Part shown: piece by piece, positions 24,933 through 34,022 of the stretch
Layout: each line of letters opens with the position of its first letter
Position numbering within the stretch: the stretch's first letter is position 1
The notes under the pieces: generated by a model
What the model was told of the DNA's origin: nothing
What the model saw: the letters and a program-made list of their open reading frames with translations, nothing else
Databases searched by the model: none
NCBI GenBank assembly: GCA_937899725.1
Contig: CALCCA010000078.1
Coordinates: 1-47,111, forward strand
Direction of reading: 5' to 3'
Length of the DNA stretch: 47,111 bases
Source: an uncultured Halomicronema sp.
GTDB taxonomy: Bacteria; Cyanobacteriota; Cyanobacteriia; Phormidesmidales; Phormidesmidaceae
Made by a program: the position numbers and the translations under genes

Positions 24933-26240
24933 CTAATCGGCTGCCTGCGCTTCAACAGCATAAATATCGCGACCCTGACCCAGGGAAAATTGCAGTGAAT
25001 GCTTGAGACTTTTGCTAGATGCGGTGATGAAGATCAAGAATCCGAGGAAGGTCATGAGTCCCGACAGGCCAAAACAGTCACGATAGCTGGCCCAGTCAGC
25101 AAAGGTGCCAAACAATGGCCCGGCGATCGCAATGCCGACGTCAAACCCCACCATCACAAGACCAAACACTTTGCCGCGTTCGTCAGCCGCTGAGCGATCG
25201 CCCATCAGCACGGCAATCATGGGAATCAGCGTACCTGCCGCGCCTCCCTGAATCAGGCCCGCAATCAGAAACATGGCCGGGGTGGTGGCTTGCCAAAACG
25301 TCAGCATTGACAGGGTATACAGCAGCAGCCCCATGGTAATGAACCGACCGCGTCCGTGACGATCGGAGGCGCGCCCGACCAGCAAGCGAATGCCAAAGCT
25401 AGCGATCGCGGAGGCGGTGTAGATCAGCCCCACGTTTAACGCTAGTCCAGTTTCTCTCACAAACAGAGGGACAAAGGTGCTGAGGGTGCCAAACGCGAGG
25501 CCCACCAGCAGCAAAATCATCGCGGGCGTGCGGACGCGCGGCGTCCATAGCAGGCTCCAAAAGACTGGACGAGCCGCCCCGACGGCGGGGACGGCGGGGC
25601 GAGGCGTGTAGGTTTCCTTGACCTGAGTGACGCACACAATACCCAGAATGCCTAAGATCCCCATGGCGGTGAAGGCCACAGAAAAATTCTGCCATTCCAG
25701 TAAAAAGCCGCCGAGTGCCGGACCTAGAGCCATGCCAATGGGATTGACCAAACTCATGTAGCCAATCAGTTCGCCCCGATTCGCCGGGGGGGAAATATCA
25801 ATCACCAGGGCGCTGTAGGCGACCACAAAAGCGGCAATGCTCAAGCCATGAAAGGCGCGGAACACCATCAACAGCAGCAACACCCCGTTGACGGTAATGG
25901 TCTGATCACCCAGGCGGATTTGGCCTGTCAACGGCGGCAGCACCACCGCCAACAGATACAGAAAAGGCGCGATCGCGATCGCCACAATCCCGATCAGCAG
26001 CACTAGCTTGCGCCCGCGCTCATCGGCGAGACGCGCCAGCCAAGGACGGGCCACCAGCAGGCCAAAGGCAAACGAGGCCATGACCACACCAATTTGCGAG
26101 CCGGTGGCTCCCAGGGTTTCGATAAATAGCGGCAGCGTCGGCAACAATCCCGCCAATCCGGCCCAAAAGCACAATCCAGCGACAAATAAGATGGTCAGAT
26201 TCCAGCGGAGTGCCGGACTAAATGTGGTGAAGACTTTCAC
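24933..26240 (-). CDS. MFS transporter (DHA1-like efflux type)
   Basis: The 435-residue protein has twelve predicted membrane helices. The conserved MFS loop between helices 2 and 3 reads ARPWLARLADERGRKLVLLI, and a similar loop, GRASDRHGRGRFI, lies in the second half. This is the organisation of drug:H+ antiporter-type or YfcJ-like transporters, but the substrate is not predictable. The start at 26240 (MKVFTTFSPALRW) fits directly before helix 1. It diverges from the lipoprotein gene. Confidence 0.85.
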   Translation of the reverse strand: MKVFTTFSPALRWNLTILFVAGLCFWAGLAGLLPTLPLFIETLGATGSQIGVVMASFAFGLLVARPWLARLADERGRKLVLLIGIVAIAIAPFLYLLAVVLPPLTGQIRLGDQTITVNGVLLLLMVFRAFHGLSIAAFVVAYSALVIDISPPANRGELIGYMSLVNPIGMALGPALGGFLLEWQNFSVAFTAMGILGILGIVCVTQVKETYTPRPAVPAVGAARPVFWSLLWTPRVRTPAMILLLVGLAFGTLSTFVPLFVRETGLALNVGLIYTASAIASFGIRLLVGRASDRHGRGRFITMGLLLYTLSMLTFWQATTPAMFLIAGLIQGGAAGTLIPMIAVLMGDRSAADERGKVFGLVMVGFDVGIAIAGPLFGTFADWASYRDCFGLSGLMTFLGFLIFITASSKSLKHSLQFSLGQGRDIYAVEAQAAD

Positions 26241-26410
26241 AGCACTTCGCTCCCATCGTCAAGAAATTGTATGGCTGTTACCAAATGTAACAAAGTTCAC
26301 TTTGTCGAGGCGTCTATCTATCAATGCCGCCGTTCAAGAAATGGCGGACGATAATGGAAACAACGCGGTCTCACCTCACAACCCTTGCCGATTAGAACTC
26401 TTTTAGAGCC

Positions 26411-26983
26411 ATGCTACCTACCCAACCGTTTAAGCTCTCAGCCCCGCGCACCGTTAGCGCGATCGCCGCCACTGGTCTATCGCTACTACTGGGATTCACC
26501 CTCGCCGCCTGCGCCACTCAGCCACCCCCACCCGAATCAGCGGCAGAGACCCCAGTCTCACCCGACGCTCCCCCCGCAGTGACCGCCGCCTCTGGCGAGA
26601 ACCTGGCCACCGTCACCCTCGTTGAAACGACCACTCAGTCACCCGATAGCCACACCTTTGCGGTGACCATCAGCAGCCCTGATACAGGGTGTGATCAGTA
26701 TGCCGACTGGTGGGAGGTGATTACGCCAGAAGGTGATCTGCTGTATCGGCGGATTTTAGCCCATAGCCATGTGGATGAGCAGCCCTTTGAGCGCACGGGT
26801 GGGCCGGTCAATGTCGCCCCTGACCAAACCGTGATCGTGCGGGCACACATGTACCCTAGCGGCTATGGCACACAAGTGATGCAGGGTAGCGTGACTGCCG
26901 GTTTTGAGACGGTCACGCTGCCAGCAGATTTTGCCTTGGCACTGGCTGAGATGGAGCCGTTGCCCGGTAACTGTACCTTCTGA
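26411..26983 (+). CDS. putative lipoprotein of unknown function
   Basis: The 190 residues begin with a basic segment and hydrophobic signal peptide ending in the lipobox LAAC (Cys34), so the protein is likely lipid-anchored in the periplasm or at the outer membrane. A Pro/Ala/Glu-rich spacer (about 36-60) leads to a compact domain with GCDQYADWWEVITPEG, LYRRILAHSHVDEQPF and GGPVNV. This domain looks conserved in uncharacterised bacterial proteins, and the Cys there could pair with the C-terminal Cys (GNCTF end). No enzymatic motif is recognised. Confidence 0.7.
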   Translation: MLPTQPFKLSAPRTVSAIAATGLSLLLGFTLAACATQPPPPESAAETPVSPDAPPAVTAASGENLATVTLVETTTQSPDSHTFAVTISSPDTGCDQYADWWEVITPEGDLLYRRILAHSHVDEQPFERTGGPVNVAPDQTVIVRAHMYPSGYGTQVMQGSVTAGFETVTLPADFALALAEMEPLPGNCTF

Positions 26984-27197
26984 AGCTGGCCTGCTCTGCC
27001 CTCAAGAGACTTGCGAGAAAGAATATACCGGCACGGTCAGGGCGGGGCAGCGAGAACCTCGATTTCGTCGAGACCAAGCATCCACAAAAACTGTCCCGAC
27101 AGGTATCGTCTTCACAGGCAATCTCCTAAAGTCGCAGATCAAAATCCTTCACGTTGAAGGCTGATAGCCAGCAAAATCGCCGTTAAACCATCCCCCT

Positions 27198-27692
27198 GTG
27201 CCGACCCATACCCTGCAGCGCTCGGCTGAGTTTGACTCTACTCGGCAATATCGATATTGGCTCAAACGACAGTGGCATCCGACCCGGCCCGCGATCACCC
27301 TGATCATGCTCAACCCTAGTCGTGCCGACCATCAGCAAGATGACCCCACCCTGCGGCGATGTATTGGCTTAGCGCAGCAGTGGCAGTATGGCAGCCTCAT
27401 GATCGTCAACCTGTTTGCCTACTGCACAGCGTCGCCCAAGGTTTTAAAAACGGTGAGTCAGCCGGTGGGTGTCGGCAATGATGAGCATATTCTGCAGGCT
27501 TGTGAGACTGCGGACACGATTGTGGTGGCCTGGGGTAACGCGGGGAGTCTGCAGCAACGCGATCGCGCCGTTTTAGAATTGCTCAAGCCCTATCGCGAGC
27601 GGCTGTACTGTTTGGGTCAAAACCAGACCGGCCAGCCCCGGCATCCGCTCTATGTGCCCCGACAAACCGAACTTTGCCGCTGGGCGTGGTGA
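27198..27692 (+). CDS. DUF1643 family protein
   Basis: The 164-residue protein is recognised by the DUF1643 pattern: YRYWLKRQWHPTRPAITLIM, LNPSRADHQQDDPTLRRC, IVNLFAYCTASP and a late VVAWGNAG. The function is unknown; members occur in many bacteria and phages. The start codon is GTG at 27198 (residues MPTHTLQRSAEF). It is a single gene; the preceding 214 bases (26984-27197) hold nothing recognisable. Confidence 0.85.
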   Translation: MPTHTLQRSAEFDSTRQYRYWLKRQWHPTRPAITLIMLNPSRADHQQDDPTLRRCIGLAQQWQYGSLMIVNLFAYCTASPKVLKTVSQPVGVGNDEHILQACETADTIVVAWGNAGSLQQRDRAVLELLKPYRERLYCLGQNQTGQPRHPLYVPRQTELCRWAW

Positions 27693-27912
27693 ATTCTCCG
27701 CATTCAACAGAGCGCCCTTACTCGCGATCAGCGCCTCAATTTCTCGATAGGGCACCCAGTTGTGCCGGTTTTTCGATAGCAACCAGGGCGCTGGGCAATT
27801 CTTTTCAGAGCATTGCCCAGTGGCCGATCGTTCAATATCGATTCGTAAGCGAGACGCGGATGGCCTTGGTTTGTGTGGCAGGATAGTGACCAACCTGGAG
27901 ATTTACGGCACT

Positions 27913-28284
27913 ATGGATACCCCCTTACCAACAACTGATTCCAATCCAGATACCACGACTAAGCCGGTCGAAGATCCGCTCTCTACGCAACGCATTCTCC
28001 GCGCGTTTACCGGGTCGCTGATGGCGGGCACGTTTACGCTGCTGTTTTACAAAATGACGATCGCGATCGCTACGACCTTTGCCAATAAGCCCGTCGTTTC
28101 TGACAACATTACCGTGATCAACCTGTCGTCAGCGGTACGGACTTTGGTCGTTGGCGTTGTGGCGATGGGTACGGGCGTCTTTGGCATGGCCGCGATCGGC
28201 TTGTTTGCCTTAGGTATACAAATGATCGGACAACGCCTGAGAGGAGCACAGCCCACAGGCCTGTCATCCGACAATCAAAAATAG
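27913..28284 (+). CDS. DUF3082 family membrane protein
   Basis: The 123-residue protein has a polar, Asp/Thr/Pro-rich N-terminus (1-30), a membrane segment at about 31-55 and a long hydrophobic stretch at about 75-105 that could make one or two helices. It resembles the cyanobacterial DUF3082 family, whose function is unknown. The ATG at 27913 (MDTPLPTTDS) is chosen because the frame upstream to 27760 has non-protein composition. Its end is 204 bases before the TIR-like gene. Confidence 0.65.
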   Translation: MDTPLPTTDSNPDTTTKPVEDPLSTQRILRAFTGSLMAGTFTLLFYKMTIAIATTFANKPVVSDNITVINLSSAVRTLVVGVVAMGTGVFGMAAIGLFALGIQMIGQRLRGAQPTGLSSDNQK

Positions 28285-28488
28285 TACAATTGATCTAGTA
28301 GAATATTTTGCTTTAGGCAGTTAGTTGCGACTCGTCTAGGGGTGCTTGCGCTGTGAATCAGTCATTACCAGAGGGGGCAAAAACTCAGATGTGTTGAAAA
28401 TTTCACATGACACTTGATTTATTGACGCCGCCGCGTAAAGTAGCGGATATTCTGTTGTCTTCGGCTCCCGTCGAGAAAGGTTGACCCC

Positions 28489-29253
28489 ATGGCGATTATT
28501 GCCCTCAAGGCCTGGTATTTAGAACAATATGAACCCGCACGGGAATTGGAGAAGCGTCCCCAAGATCTCCGCCTGAGCCGCAACAGCCTGCTGAAGTCCG
28601 GTTTGCGGGCTGACTTTTTGGACGATAGCGAAGATGTGCGGGATGCCGCATGGTTCCAACGGTACCTGTCGGGTGAAGCCGTGGAATTCTACATTGAGGG
28701 CAGCGGCACTTATGCGATTTCTAACATTGACCTGCTCAGCCATGAGATTTATTTCACCAAGCAAGAGTCTTTAGTGCAGCTAGAACCGTCGATCTTTTTC
28801 TGCTATCAAACGGCCTATTCAGACTCTAGTTCGCTGCTGCGTGACGAGCTAGAGAGCTTGCTGAAAAAGACCAATAAGAAATCGCGCTTACCCCTCTCAC
28901 TCGAAGAATCTAATCGCGCTGGCGAAGGTGCTCTCCGGCGCAACAGTCCTCTCATGCGGAAACTGCGCAAGTCTCTCATCTTCATTGCCGATGGCACGTC
29001 CGTGGCCCAACTGTCAGGGACTCCGCCACAACTCTTGCCCAGCGCTAATGTGTGCATTGAGCTGGGTTATGCGTTGCAGTGCAAGCGCCCAGAGCAAATC
29101 ATTTTGGCGCGACAGGAGCGCGACGATTTGCCCGGCCATTTTCCCTTTGAAGTTCCCTCTGAACAGCAAATCGTGTTTCACGATGCCTCAGATTTAGCGG
29201 CTCAGTTAAAAGTGAAAATTGACGGTGAGCTACAGCGCTATGGGCTGCTGTGA
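28489..29253 (+). CDS. conserved protein with C-terminal TIR-like nucleotide-binding domain
   Basis: The 254 residues fall in two parts. The N-terminal region (1-97) begins MAIIALKAWYLEQYEPAREL and includes WFQRYLSGEAVEFYIEGSG. The C-terminal part (about 100-250) begins SIFFCYQTAYSDSSSLLRDE, like a TIR first strand, and holds LIFIADGT and PSANVCIELGYALQCKRPEQ. This NV-x-x-ELGYA pattern is characteristic of predicted TIR-like nucleotide-binding proteins, and Glu191 sits where TIR NADases place their catalytic Glu. I believe close relatives are widespread in cyanobacteria, so it may be a core gene rather than a defence gene. No partner or effector is adjacent. Enzymatic activity is unproven. 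Confidence 0.6.
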   Translation: MAIIALKAWYLEQYEPARELEKRPQDLRLSRNSLLKSGLRADFLDDSEDVRDAAWFQRYLSGEAVEFYIEGSGTYAISNIDLLSHEIYFTKQESLVQLEPSIFFCYQTAYSDSSSLLRDELESLLKKTNKKSRLPLSLEESNRAGEGALRRNSPLMRKLRKSLIFIADGTSVAQLSGTPPQLLPSANVCIELGYALQCKRPEQIILARQERDDLPGHFPFEVPSEQQIVFHDASDLAAQLKVKIDGELQRYGLL

Positions 29254-29302
29254 GGTGATTTTCAAATCCACCGTGCAGCGCTCTGCTGTTGCCCATTGAG
29301 GC

Positions 29303-30034
29303 TTAAATGCCCGCGCCGTCTAAGTATTCAGTAATGACCCGGTCTTGAATGCGGCAGCTCTGAATGGGCGCGATCGCCACTAATTCTCTTTGGCTGATTT
29401 TGAGAGTTTTCAAATCTTCGACCTGTTGCTCTAGCCCTTCGATGCGATCGACCAGAGCGCGAATTACTTGGGCCTCAGAGTCAGGCAAGCAGTCATGATC
29501 TAGCGGGCCCACCCGTTCCCCAGCGCGGTACACCACCCGTCCGGGCACGCCCACCACCGTGCAGTCAGAAGGAACCTCTCGCAGCACCACTGAGCCGGCG
29601 CCAATGCGCACGTCATTGCCCACTTGAATATTGCCAAGCACTTTGGCCCCCGCCCCAACGACCACATTGGTGCCCAGCGTTGGGTGACGCTTACCCGATT
29701 CTTTGCCGGTGCCACCCAATGTCACGCCTTGATAAATGAGGCAAGAGTCGCCGATGATGGCGGTTTCACCGACCACGACACCCATGCCGTGATCAATAAA
29801 AACGCCTTGGCCAATCGTGGCTCCAGGATGAATTTCGATCCCCGTCACGAAGCGGCTGATGTGGGAGAGAAACCGGGGAATAAAGGGCAACCCGACGTTC
29901 CACAACCAATGGGCAACCCGATGAAAAGCCAGCGCCTGTAGACCCGGATAGCAGGTCAACACCTCTAGCCAGTTGCGGGCGGCTGGATCACGTTCAAAAA
30001 CGATCTTGAAATCAGCTCGCAACGCCTTTAGCAC
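29303..30034 (-). CDS. cysE: serine O-acetyltransferase CysE
   Basis: CysE acetylates serine with acetyl-CoA, the first step of cysteine synthesis. The N-terminal helical part holds [17 protein letters not shown]. The left-handed beta-helix of hexapeptide repeats follows (about 65-170), with [27 protein letters not shown] and KRHPTLG, which carry the catalytic His/Asp and CoA-binding residues. The C-terminal helical region of about 60 residues is longer than the minimal form. The ATG at 30034 fits the family. It is convergent with the TIR-like gene. Confidence 0.93.
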   Translation of the reverse strand: MLKALRADFKIVFERDPAARNWLEVLTCYPGLQALAFHRVAHWLWNVGLPFIPRFLSHISRFVTGIEIHPGATIGQGVFIDHGMGVVVGETAIIGDSCLIYQGVTLGGTGKESGKRHPTLGTNVVVGAGAKVLGNIQVGNDVRIGAGSVVLREVPSDCTVVGVPGRVVYRAGERVGPLDHDCLPDSEAQVIRALVDRIEGLEQQVEDLKTLKISQRELVAIAPIQSCRIQDRVITEYLDGAGI

Positions 30035-30390
30035 AGGAATCGGTCCCTAAGAAAATACTAGAGCTAATCTTAGCGTTACTCGTAGCGTCCTGAATATAGC
30101 TAGAGGGTGAGAATTCCCCTATATGAACGATGGCCGGTCGAAAAAATCCATTGGAGTTTATCGGCATCCAGCGCCTTCACCATAGACTAATGTCAGTTGT
30201 TGCGTTCAAGATGGCACTGGTCACAAGCAGCGCGGCCGTCATTGCACCGAATCGACCCAGCGATTGGGAACGGGGCAAGCTATTTATTGCTCGTCCGTGC
30301 CCCTTATGAACTCGAAGCCCGGGTTTTCTGCCTGAAAAGAGGACAGGCGTCTATATTTTGGCTTTTGCCAGGGCTCGTAGTCTGGAATGT
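30035..30390. other. intergenic, no gene seen
   Basis: About 355 bases hold the upstream side of cysE and the downstream side of ppk2. A 68-codon plus-strand frame (30197-30403) has poor composition and overlaps ppk2. No terminator is obvious. Confidence 0.4.
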
Positions 30391-31362
30391 TCAATATGTT
30401 TGAGGGACAAAAAACTGCTCATTGAGAGGGGGGCGCACATAGTCGAGGGGCGCATTCTTGCGCGGTGGCAGCTCCAAGGGCTCTGGTGTCATATCAACAT
30501 AGGGAATCTTGCTCAGGAAATGACTGATGCAGTTCAGGCGAGCCCGCTTTTTGTCGTCGGCTTCCACCGTAAACCAGGGCGCTTCAGGGATATTAGTGTG
30601 GGCAAACATCGTATCTTTAGCGCGAGAATAGTCGACCCAGCGATCGCGTGACTCCAGATCCATCGGGCTGAGCTTCCACCGGCGCGCTGGGTCCGTCGTG
30701 CGCGATTGAAAGCGCCGCTCCTGCTCTTCATCACTGACCGAAAACCAATATTTCAGCAAAATGATGCCTGAACGCACCAACATGCGCTCAAATTGGGGGC
30801 AGGTCTCCATAAATTCTTGATACTGTTCATCGGTGCAGAAGCCCATCACCCGCTCAACCCCGGCCCGGTTGTACCAGCTGCGGTCAAAGCAGACAATTTC
30901 GCCTGCCGCTGGCAGGTTCGCGACATAGCGCTGAAAGTACCATTGAGTCTTTTCGCGATCGCTCGGTGTTCCCAAAGCGACAATGCGACAGCCCCGAGGA
31001 TTCAGGGGTTCGGTGAGGCGCTTAATCGTGCCGCCTTTGCCCGCCGCATCGCGACCCTCAAACAAAAGCACAATGCGCGTATCGGTTTGCTTGACCCAGT
31101 ACTGCATTTTGACTAGCTCGACTTGCAGCCGGGTCAGCTCTTTTTCGTAAACCTGCTTTGGTAATTTTGGATGGCTTTCTTTTGCAGAGGTCGAACGAAT
31201 GCCTTTTTGCTCTGACCCGGCAGCGCGATCGCGCTTCTGCTTTTTGCCTTTCTTTTGTTTGCCTTTCTTTTTGTCTTCTTTAACCAGAATTGTTTGAGGC
31301 GGCAGGTTCTCTACAACTTCGGTCACAGAACTATTGGCATTTATATCGTTTGTCATCATCAC
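30391..31362 (-). CDS. ppk2: polyphosphate kinase 2 (PPK2)
   Basis: PPK2 enzymes transfer phosphate between polyphosphate and nucleoside di- or monophosphates. The 323-residue protein has Walker A FEGRDAAGKGGTIKR (about 101-115), the Walker B region CFDRSWYNRAGVERV (about 158-172) and the lid with its paired arginines (RRFQSRTTDPARRWKLS). It is preceded by an unusual N-terminal extension of about 65 residues, very rich in lysine between 28 and 44 (KKGKQKKGKKQKRDR), which could bind polyphosphate or nucleic acid. Three Met codons in a row make the exact start uncertain by two residues. It is likely a one-domain class I or III enzyme by length. Confidence 0.9.
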   Translation of the reverse strand: MMMTNDINANSSVTEVVENLPPQTILVKEDKKKGKQKKGKKQKRDRAAGSEQKGIRSTSAKESHPKLPKQVYEKELTRLQVELVKMQYWVKQTDTRIVLLFEGRDAAGKGGTIKRLTEPLNPRGCRIVALGTPSDREKTQWYFQRYVANLPAAGEIVCFDRSWYNRAGVERVMGFCTDEQYQEFMETCPQFERMLVRSGIILLKYWFSVSDEEQERRFQSRTTDPARRWKLSPMDLESRDRWVDYSRAKDTMFAHTNIPEAPWFTVEADDKKRARLNCISHFLSKIPYVDMTPEPLELPPRKNAPLDYVRPPLNEQFFVPQTY

Positions 31363-31904
31363 CAGGCTACGAGGCGTTCATCTATTCTTAATCATAAAAA
31401 TGAATCAGACTCCTGATGTGTTGAGCTCTACTAAAAATTATCAATGCAATAAAAGTTTGCGCATCGCCAATGTCTCTGTACATCAGCAAATTAGCTCTTT
31501 TGGCTGAAATTTAGATGCGCTCTCTCATCTTCTGAGAAGGCCAGCGTAATGCCTGCGTCGGGGAATCAGGGCAAAAAAACTAGTGCATGAATCATGGACG
31601 TCAGGCGAAGTGATCAAAATATCGTGGTCAAGAGCGATGAAAACTGAGCCAGGTGGGCATACTGAGCAGGTGATCGCTAGAGCATTGAGGTACCTTAAGC
31701 CGCGACGAAAGGAGTCCACCAGACCTCACTGGTTGCTGACAGTGTACCCTTCCTGACTCACGGAGCATGGCGGTTGAAGCTGAGGTGAGCGTGGCAAATC
31801 TTTATGAATACTCAATTAGGTTAGAGCTCCCGACTCCCCGCTAAACAGAATTTCCTTCTCTTTGAGCATTTTTATTGTTAATGACTGAGTGATTACATTT
31901 AACT
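31363..31904. other. AT-richer intergenic, no gene seen
   Basis: About 540 bases with several short open frames on both strands. One plus-strand frame (about 31547-31755) is open without an ATG and rich in Trp/Arg, and is not convincing. AT content rises toward the glycosyltransferase-like gene, whose promoter probably lies in the last 100 bases. Confidence 0.35.
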
Positions 31905-32693
31905 ATGCTGGCTTTTATTATTCCTTTGAAGAGTGCCAAGGTTTCTAAAGATTGGCAGAGAACTTCTGCTCTGTTTGAACGCTGTCTGCGATCGACCTGC
32001 AATCAGAGTCATAACAACTTTAGAACGATTGTTGTCTGTAACGAGTTACCCGACATCACCTTTCAGCACAAGAATGTTGAATATGTGACAGTGGATTTTT
32101 TGCCGCCCGAAAAGGTTGAAAATCCGATTCCGCGGGGGCTGACCGATAAGGGCAGACGAGTTCTCAAAGGCATGATGTATGCTCAGAAATTTTCTCCTAC
32201 CCACGTCATGACCGTAGATGCAGATGATTGTGTTAGCAGCCGACTGGCCGGCTTTGTGGATCAAAATCCTGCTGCTAACGGCTGGTATCTCAATAAGGGA
32301 TGGAAGTATCGGGAGGGAGATGCTCACATCTACCTCAAGCGCCGCCGATTTTACACCATGTCTGGCACCGCCAATATTGTTCATAATGACTATCTAGACT
32401 TGCCAGAAACTCCTGAATACAACCGAGGATATGGCTACTACAAGTTTTATATTGATCACCAGAAAGTCAAAGGCTTCATGGAGGCAAAAGGTGCCCCTAT
32501 GCAGCCATTACCTTTTCAAGGTGCAGTCTATATTTTGGCGACAGGAGACAACATTTCAGGTAATGAACAGAATTTGTCTTTTAATTTTCTGAATCGCAAA
32601 AGAATCTCTAATGAGCTGCGGCAAGAGTTTTGCCTAGGCGAGCTAGATTTCAGCAAGTGCTTGCCGACACCAACCTTACAAGTCGAACACTAG
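31905..32693 (+). CDS. glycosyltransferase-like protein (GT-A fold)
   Basis: The 262-residue protein begins MLAFIIPLKSAKVSKDW, like the first strand of GT-A glycosyltransferases. It has a metal/nucleotide-sugar motif VMTVDADDCVSSRLAGF with Asp105, Asp107 and Asp108. No membrane segment is seen. The family is unplaced by eye; it resembles small family-2-like enzymes involved in surface glycans. Base composition here is AT-richer than in the flanking genes, suggesting transfer. The sulfotransferase gene follows 352 bases downstream on the same strand, so they may modify the same extracellular glycan. The acceptor is unknown. Confidence 0.6.
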   Translation: MLAFIIPLKSAKVSKDWQRTSALFERCLRSTCNQSHNNFRTIVVCNELPDITFQHKNVEYVTVDFLPPEKVENPIPRGLTDKGRRVLKGMMYAQKFSPTHVMTVDADDCVSSRLAGFVDQNPAANGWYLNKGWKYREGDAHIYLKRRRFYTMSGTANIVHNDYLDLPETPEYNRGYGYYKFYIDHQKVKGFMEAKGAPMQPLPFQGAVYILATGDNISGNEQNLSFNFLNRKRISNELRQEFCLGELDFSKCLPTPTLQVEH

Positions 32694-33045
32694 AGACATC
32701 TTGGTCAGCTGAGGCACTTAATTGTGATTGAAGAAAACCCCATCATTGCGGAATTTATTCATGGGATTTTCTCTGTTAATAATTTGACAGCGCAGTTCAC
32801 CGTGACTAGATGATTGACCCGAAGTTGGAATAAATGTTGAAAAATTCGTGAACTGTCAGATATTCATTGGGGACTCAACGCAAGAGCCGTATTCGATTGC
32901 TTTTGACTGTAGTTAGCTCCTAGCTGATTTTTTCGATGACCATTATTAAGCAGTCCTATTTTCCAGATCGTCTTGCACTAAAAGCTTTAGTCTCTAACAA
33001 ATTAAGCCTACCCTTTTTGAAACTCAGTCATCAGGCAAATTTCCT
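32694..33045. other. AT-rich intergenic, no gene seen
   Basis: These 352 bases between the glycosyltransferase-like and sulfotransferase genes contain no ORF, RNA or strong hairpin that I can recognise. The promoter of the sulfotransferase probably lies here. Confidence 0.4.
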
Positions 33046-33963
33046 ATGAATCATAATCCTTTGAAGGTGATTTACATTGCGGGTTGGGGAAGAAGCGGCA
33101 GTACGCTACTCGCTCGAATTTTGGGCCAAGTCGACGGCGTTGCTCACATGGGAGAGCTACGAACCATCTGGACAGATGGGTTTAAGTCTAAAAGTGTCTG
33201 CGGTTGTGGTACACCCACTCATGATTGTGAGGTTTGGCAAGCCATCATGAATCAAGCTTTTGGCGGTATTGAACAGGTTGATTTGCCCGCCATGGTTCAG
33301 CTTCGCCGTCAGTCTGAACCCAAAACGTCAGAGCTGTTAAAGTTTTTGGTTTCATCTAATAAAGCTAAACGTTTTCTGCATAATTCTGAATCTTATCGTC
33401 ATGTTTTAGAGAAGCTGTATGGCAGCATTCAAAATGTCTGTGGTGCAGAGGCGATCGTCGATGATTCTCTACATCCTGGATATGCTTATGCGCTGGCTTC
33501 AGTACCCAATCTAGAAGTATTTCTGGTGCATCTGATTCGTGATGCTAGAGGCTGCACCTACTCTTGGGAAAAGCGCTGCAAAAATGGTTTGGGTTCCTAC
33601 ACGCTGAAAGATAGCGCTTTGGGATGGGATTTACGAAACATCGCCACTGAGACACTAAGAAAGCATCCAAACATCAAATATCATCAGCTGCGCTACGAAG
33701 ATTTCGTCAATCACCCTCAAGAAAGTGCTAAGGCTATCTTGGAATTTGCCGAAATGCCCACGAACTCGCTAACGTTCTCATCGCCTTCAACGGTAGCGCT
33801 GGAAGCCACCCATAGTATTTTTGGCAATGATAATAGAGCCGAAACAGGGACAATCTCTCTGCGTTTAGATGAGGTCTGGAAGAAGAAAATGCCTCTGGTC
33901 GACCAGTTAAAAGTTTGCTCTATGACCTGGCCCTTGTTGCTCAAATATCAATATATGCCTTAG
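33046..33963 (+). CDS. PAPS-dependent sulfotransferase
   Basis: The protein transfers sulfate from 3'-phosphoadenylyl sulfate to an unknown acceptor. The 305 residues hold the 5'-phosphosulfate loop IAGWGRSGSTLLARIL near residue 12-27 and the 3'-phosphate-binding stretch VHLIRDARGCTYSWEK near 163-178. This is the standard organisation of the sulfotransferase family. A Cys-rich loop, CGCGTPTHDCEVW, follows the first motif. No signal or membrane segment is seen, so it acts in the cytoplasm. Codon and base use is AT-richer than the surroundings, as in the glycosyltransferase-like gene upstream, and suggests a transferred surface-glycan module. Confidence 0.8.
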   Translation: MNHNPLKVIYIAGWGRSGSTLLARILGQVDGVAHMGELRTIWTDGFKSKSVCGCGTPTHDCEVWQAIMNQAFGGIEQVDLPAMVQLRRQSEPKTSELLKFLVSSNKAKRFLHNSESYRHVLEKLYGSIQNVCGAEAIVDDSLHPGYAYALASVPNLEVFLVHLIRDARGCTYSWEKRCKNGLGSYTLKDSALGWDLRNIATETLRKHPNIKYHQLRYEDFVNHPQESAKAILEFAEMPTNSLTFSSPSTVALEATHSIFGNDNRAETGTISLRLDEVWKKKMPLVDQLKVCSMTWPLLLKYQYMP

Positions 33964-34022
33964 CCGTCACCCACATTTTGAGGTAAGCGAACACTCTTTT
34001 AAGAGGTGCTGTGAATCTGCCT

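Noticed and set aside
30197-30403. 68-codon plus-strand frame between cysE and ppk2
   Set aside because: Poor composition and overlap with the ppk2 end; no ribosome site.
31525-31755. Open frames on both strands upstream of the glycosyltransferase-like gene
   Set aside because: The plus-strand frame has no ATG and an odd Trp/Arg-rich composition; the minus-strand frame lacks a ribosome site and any recognisable motif.
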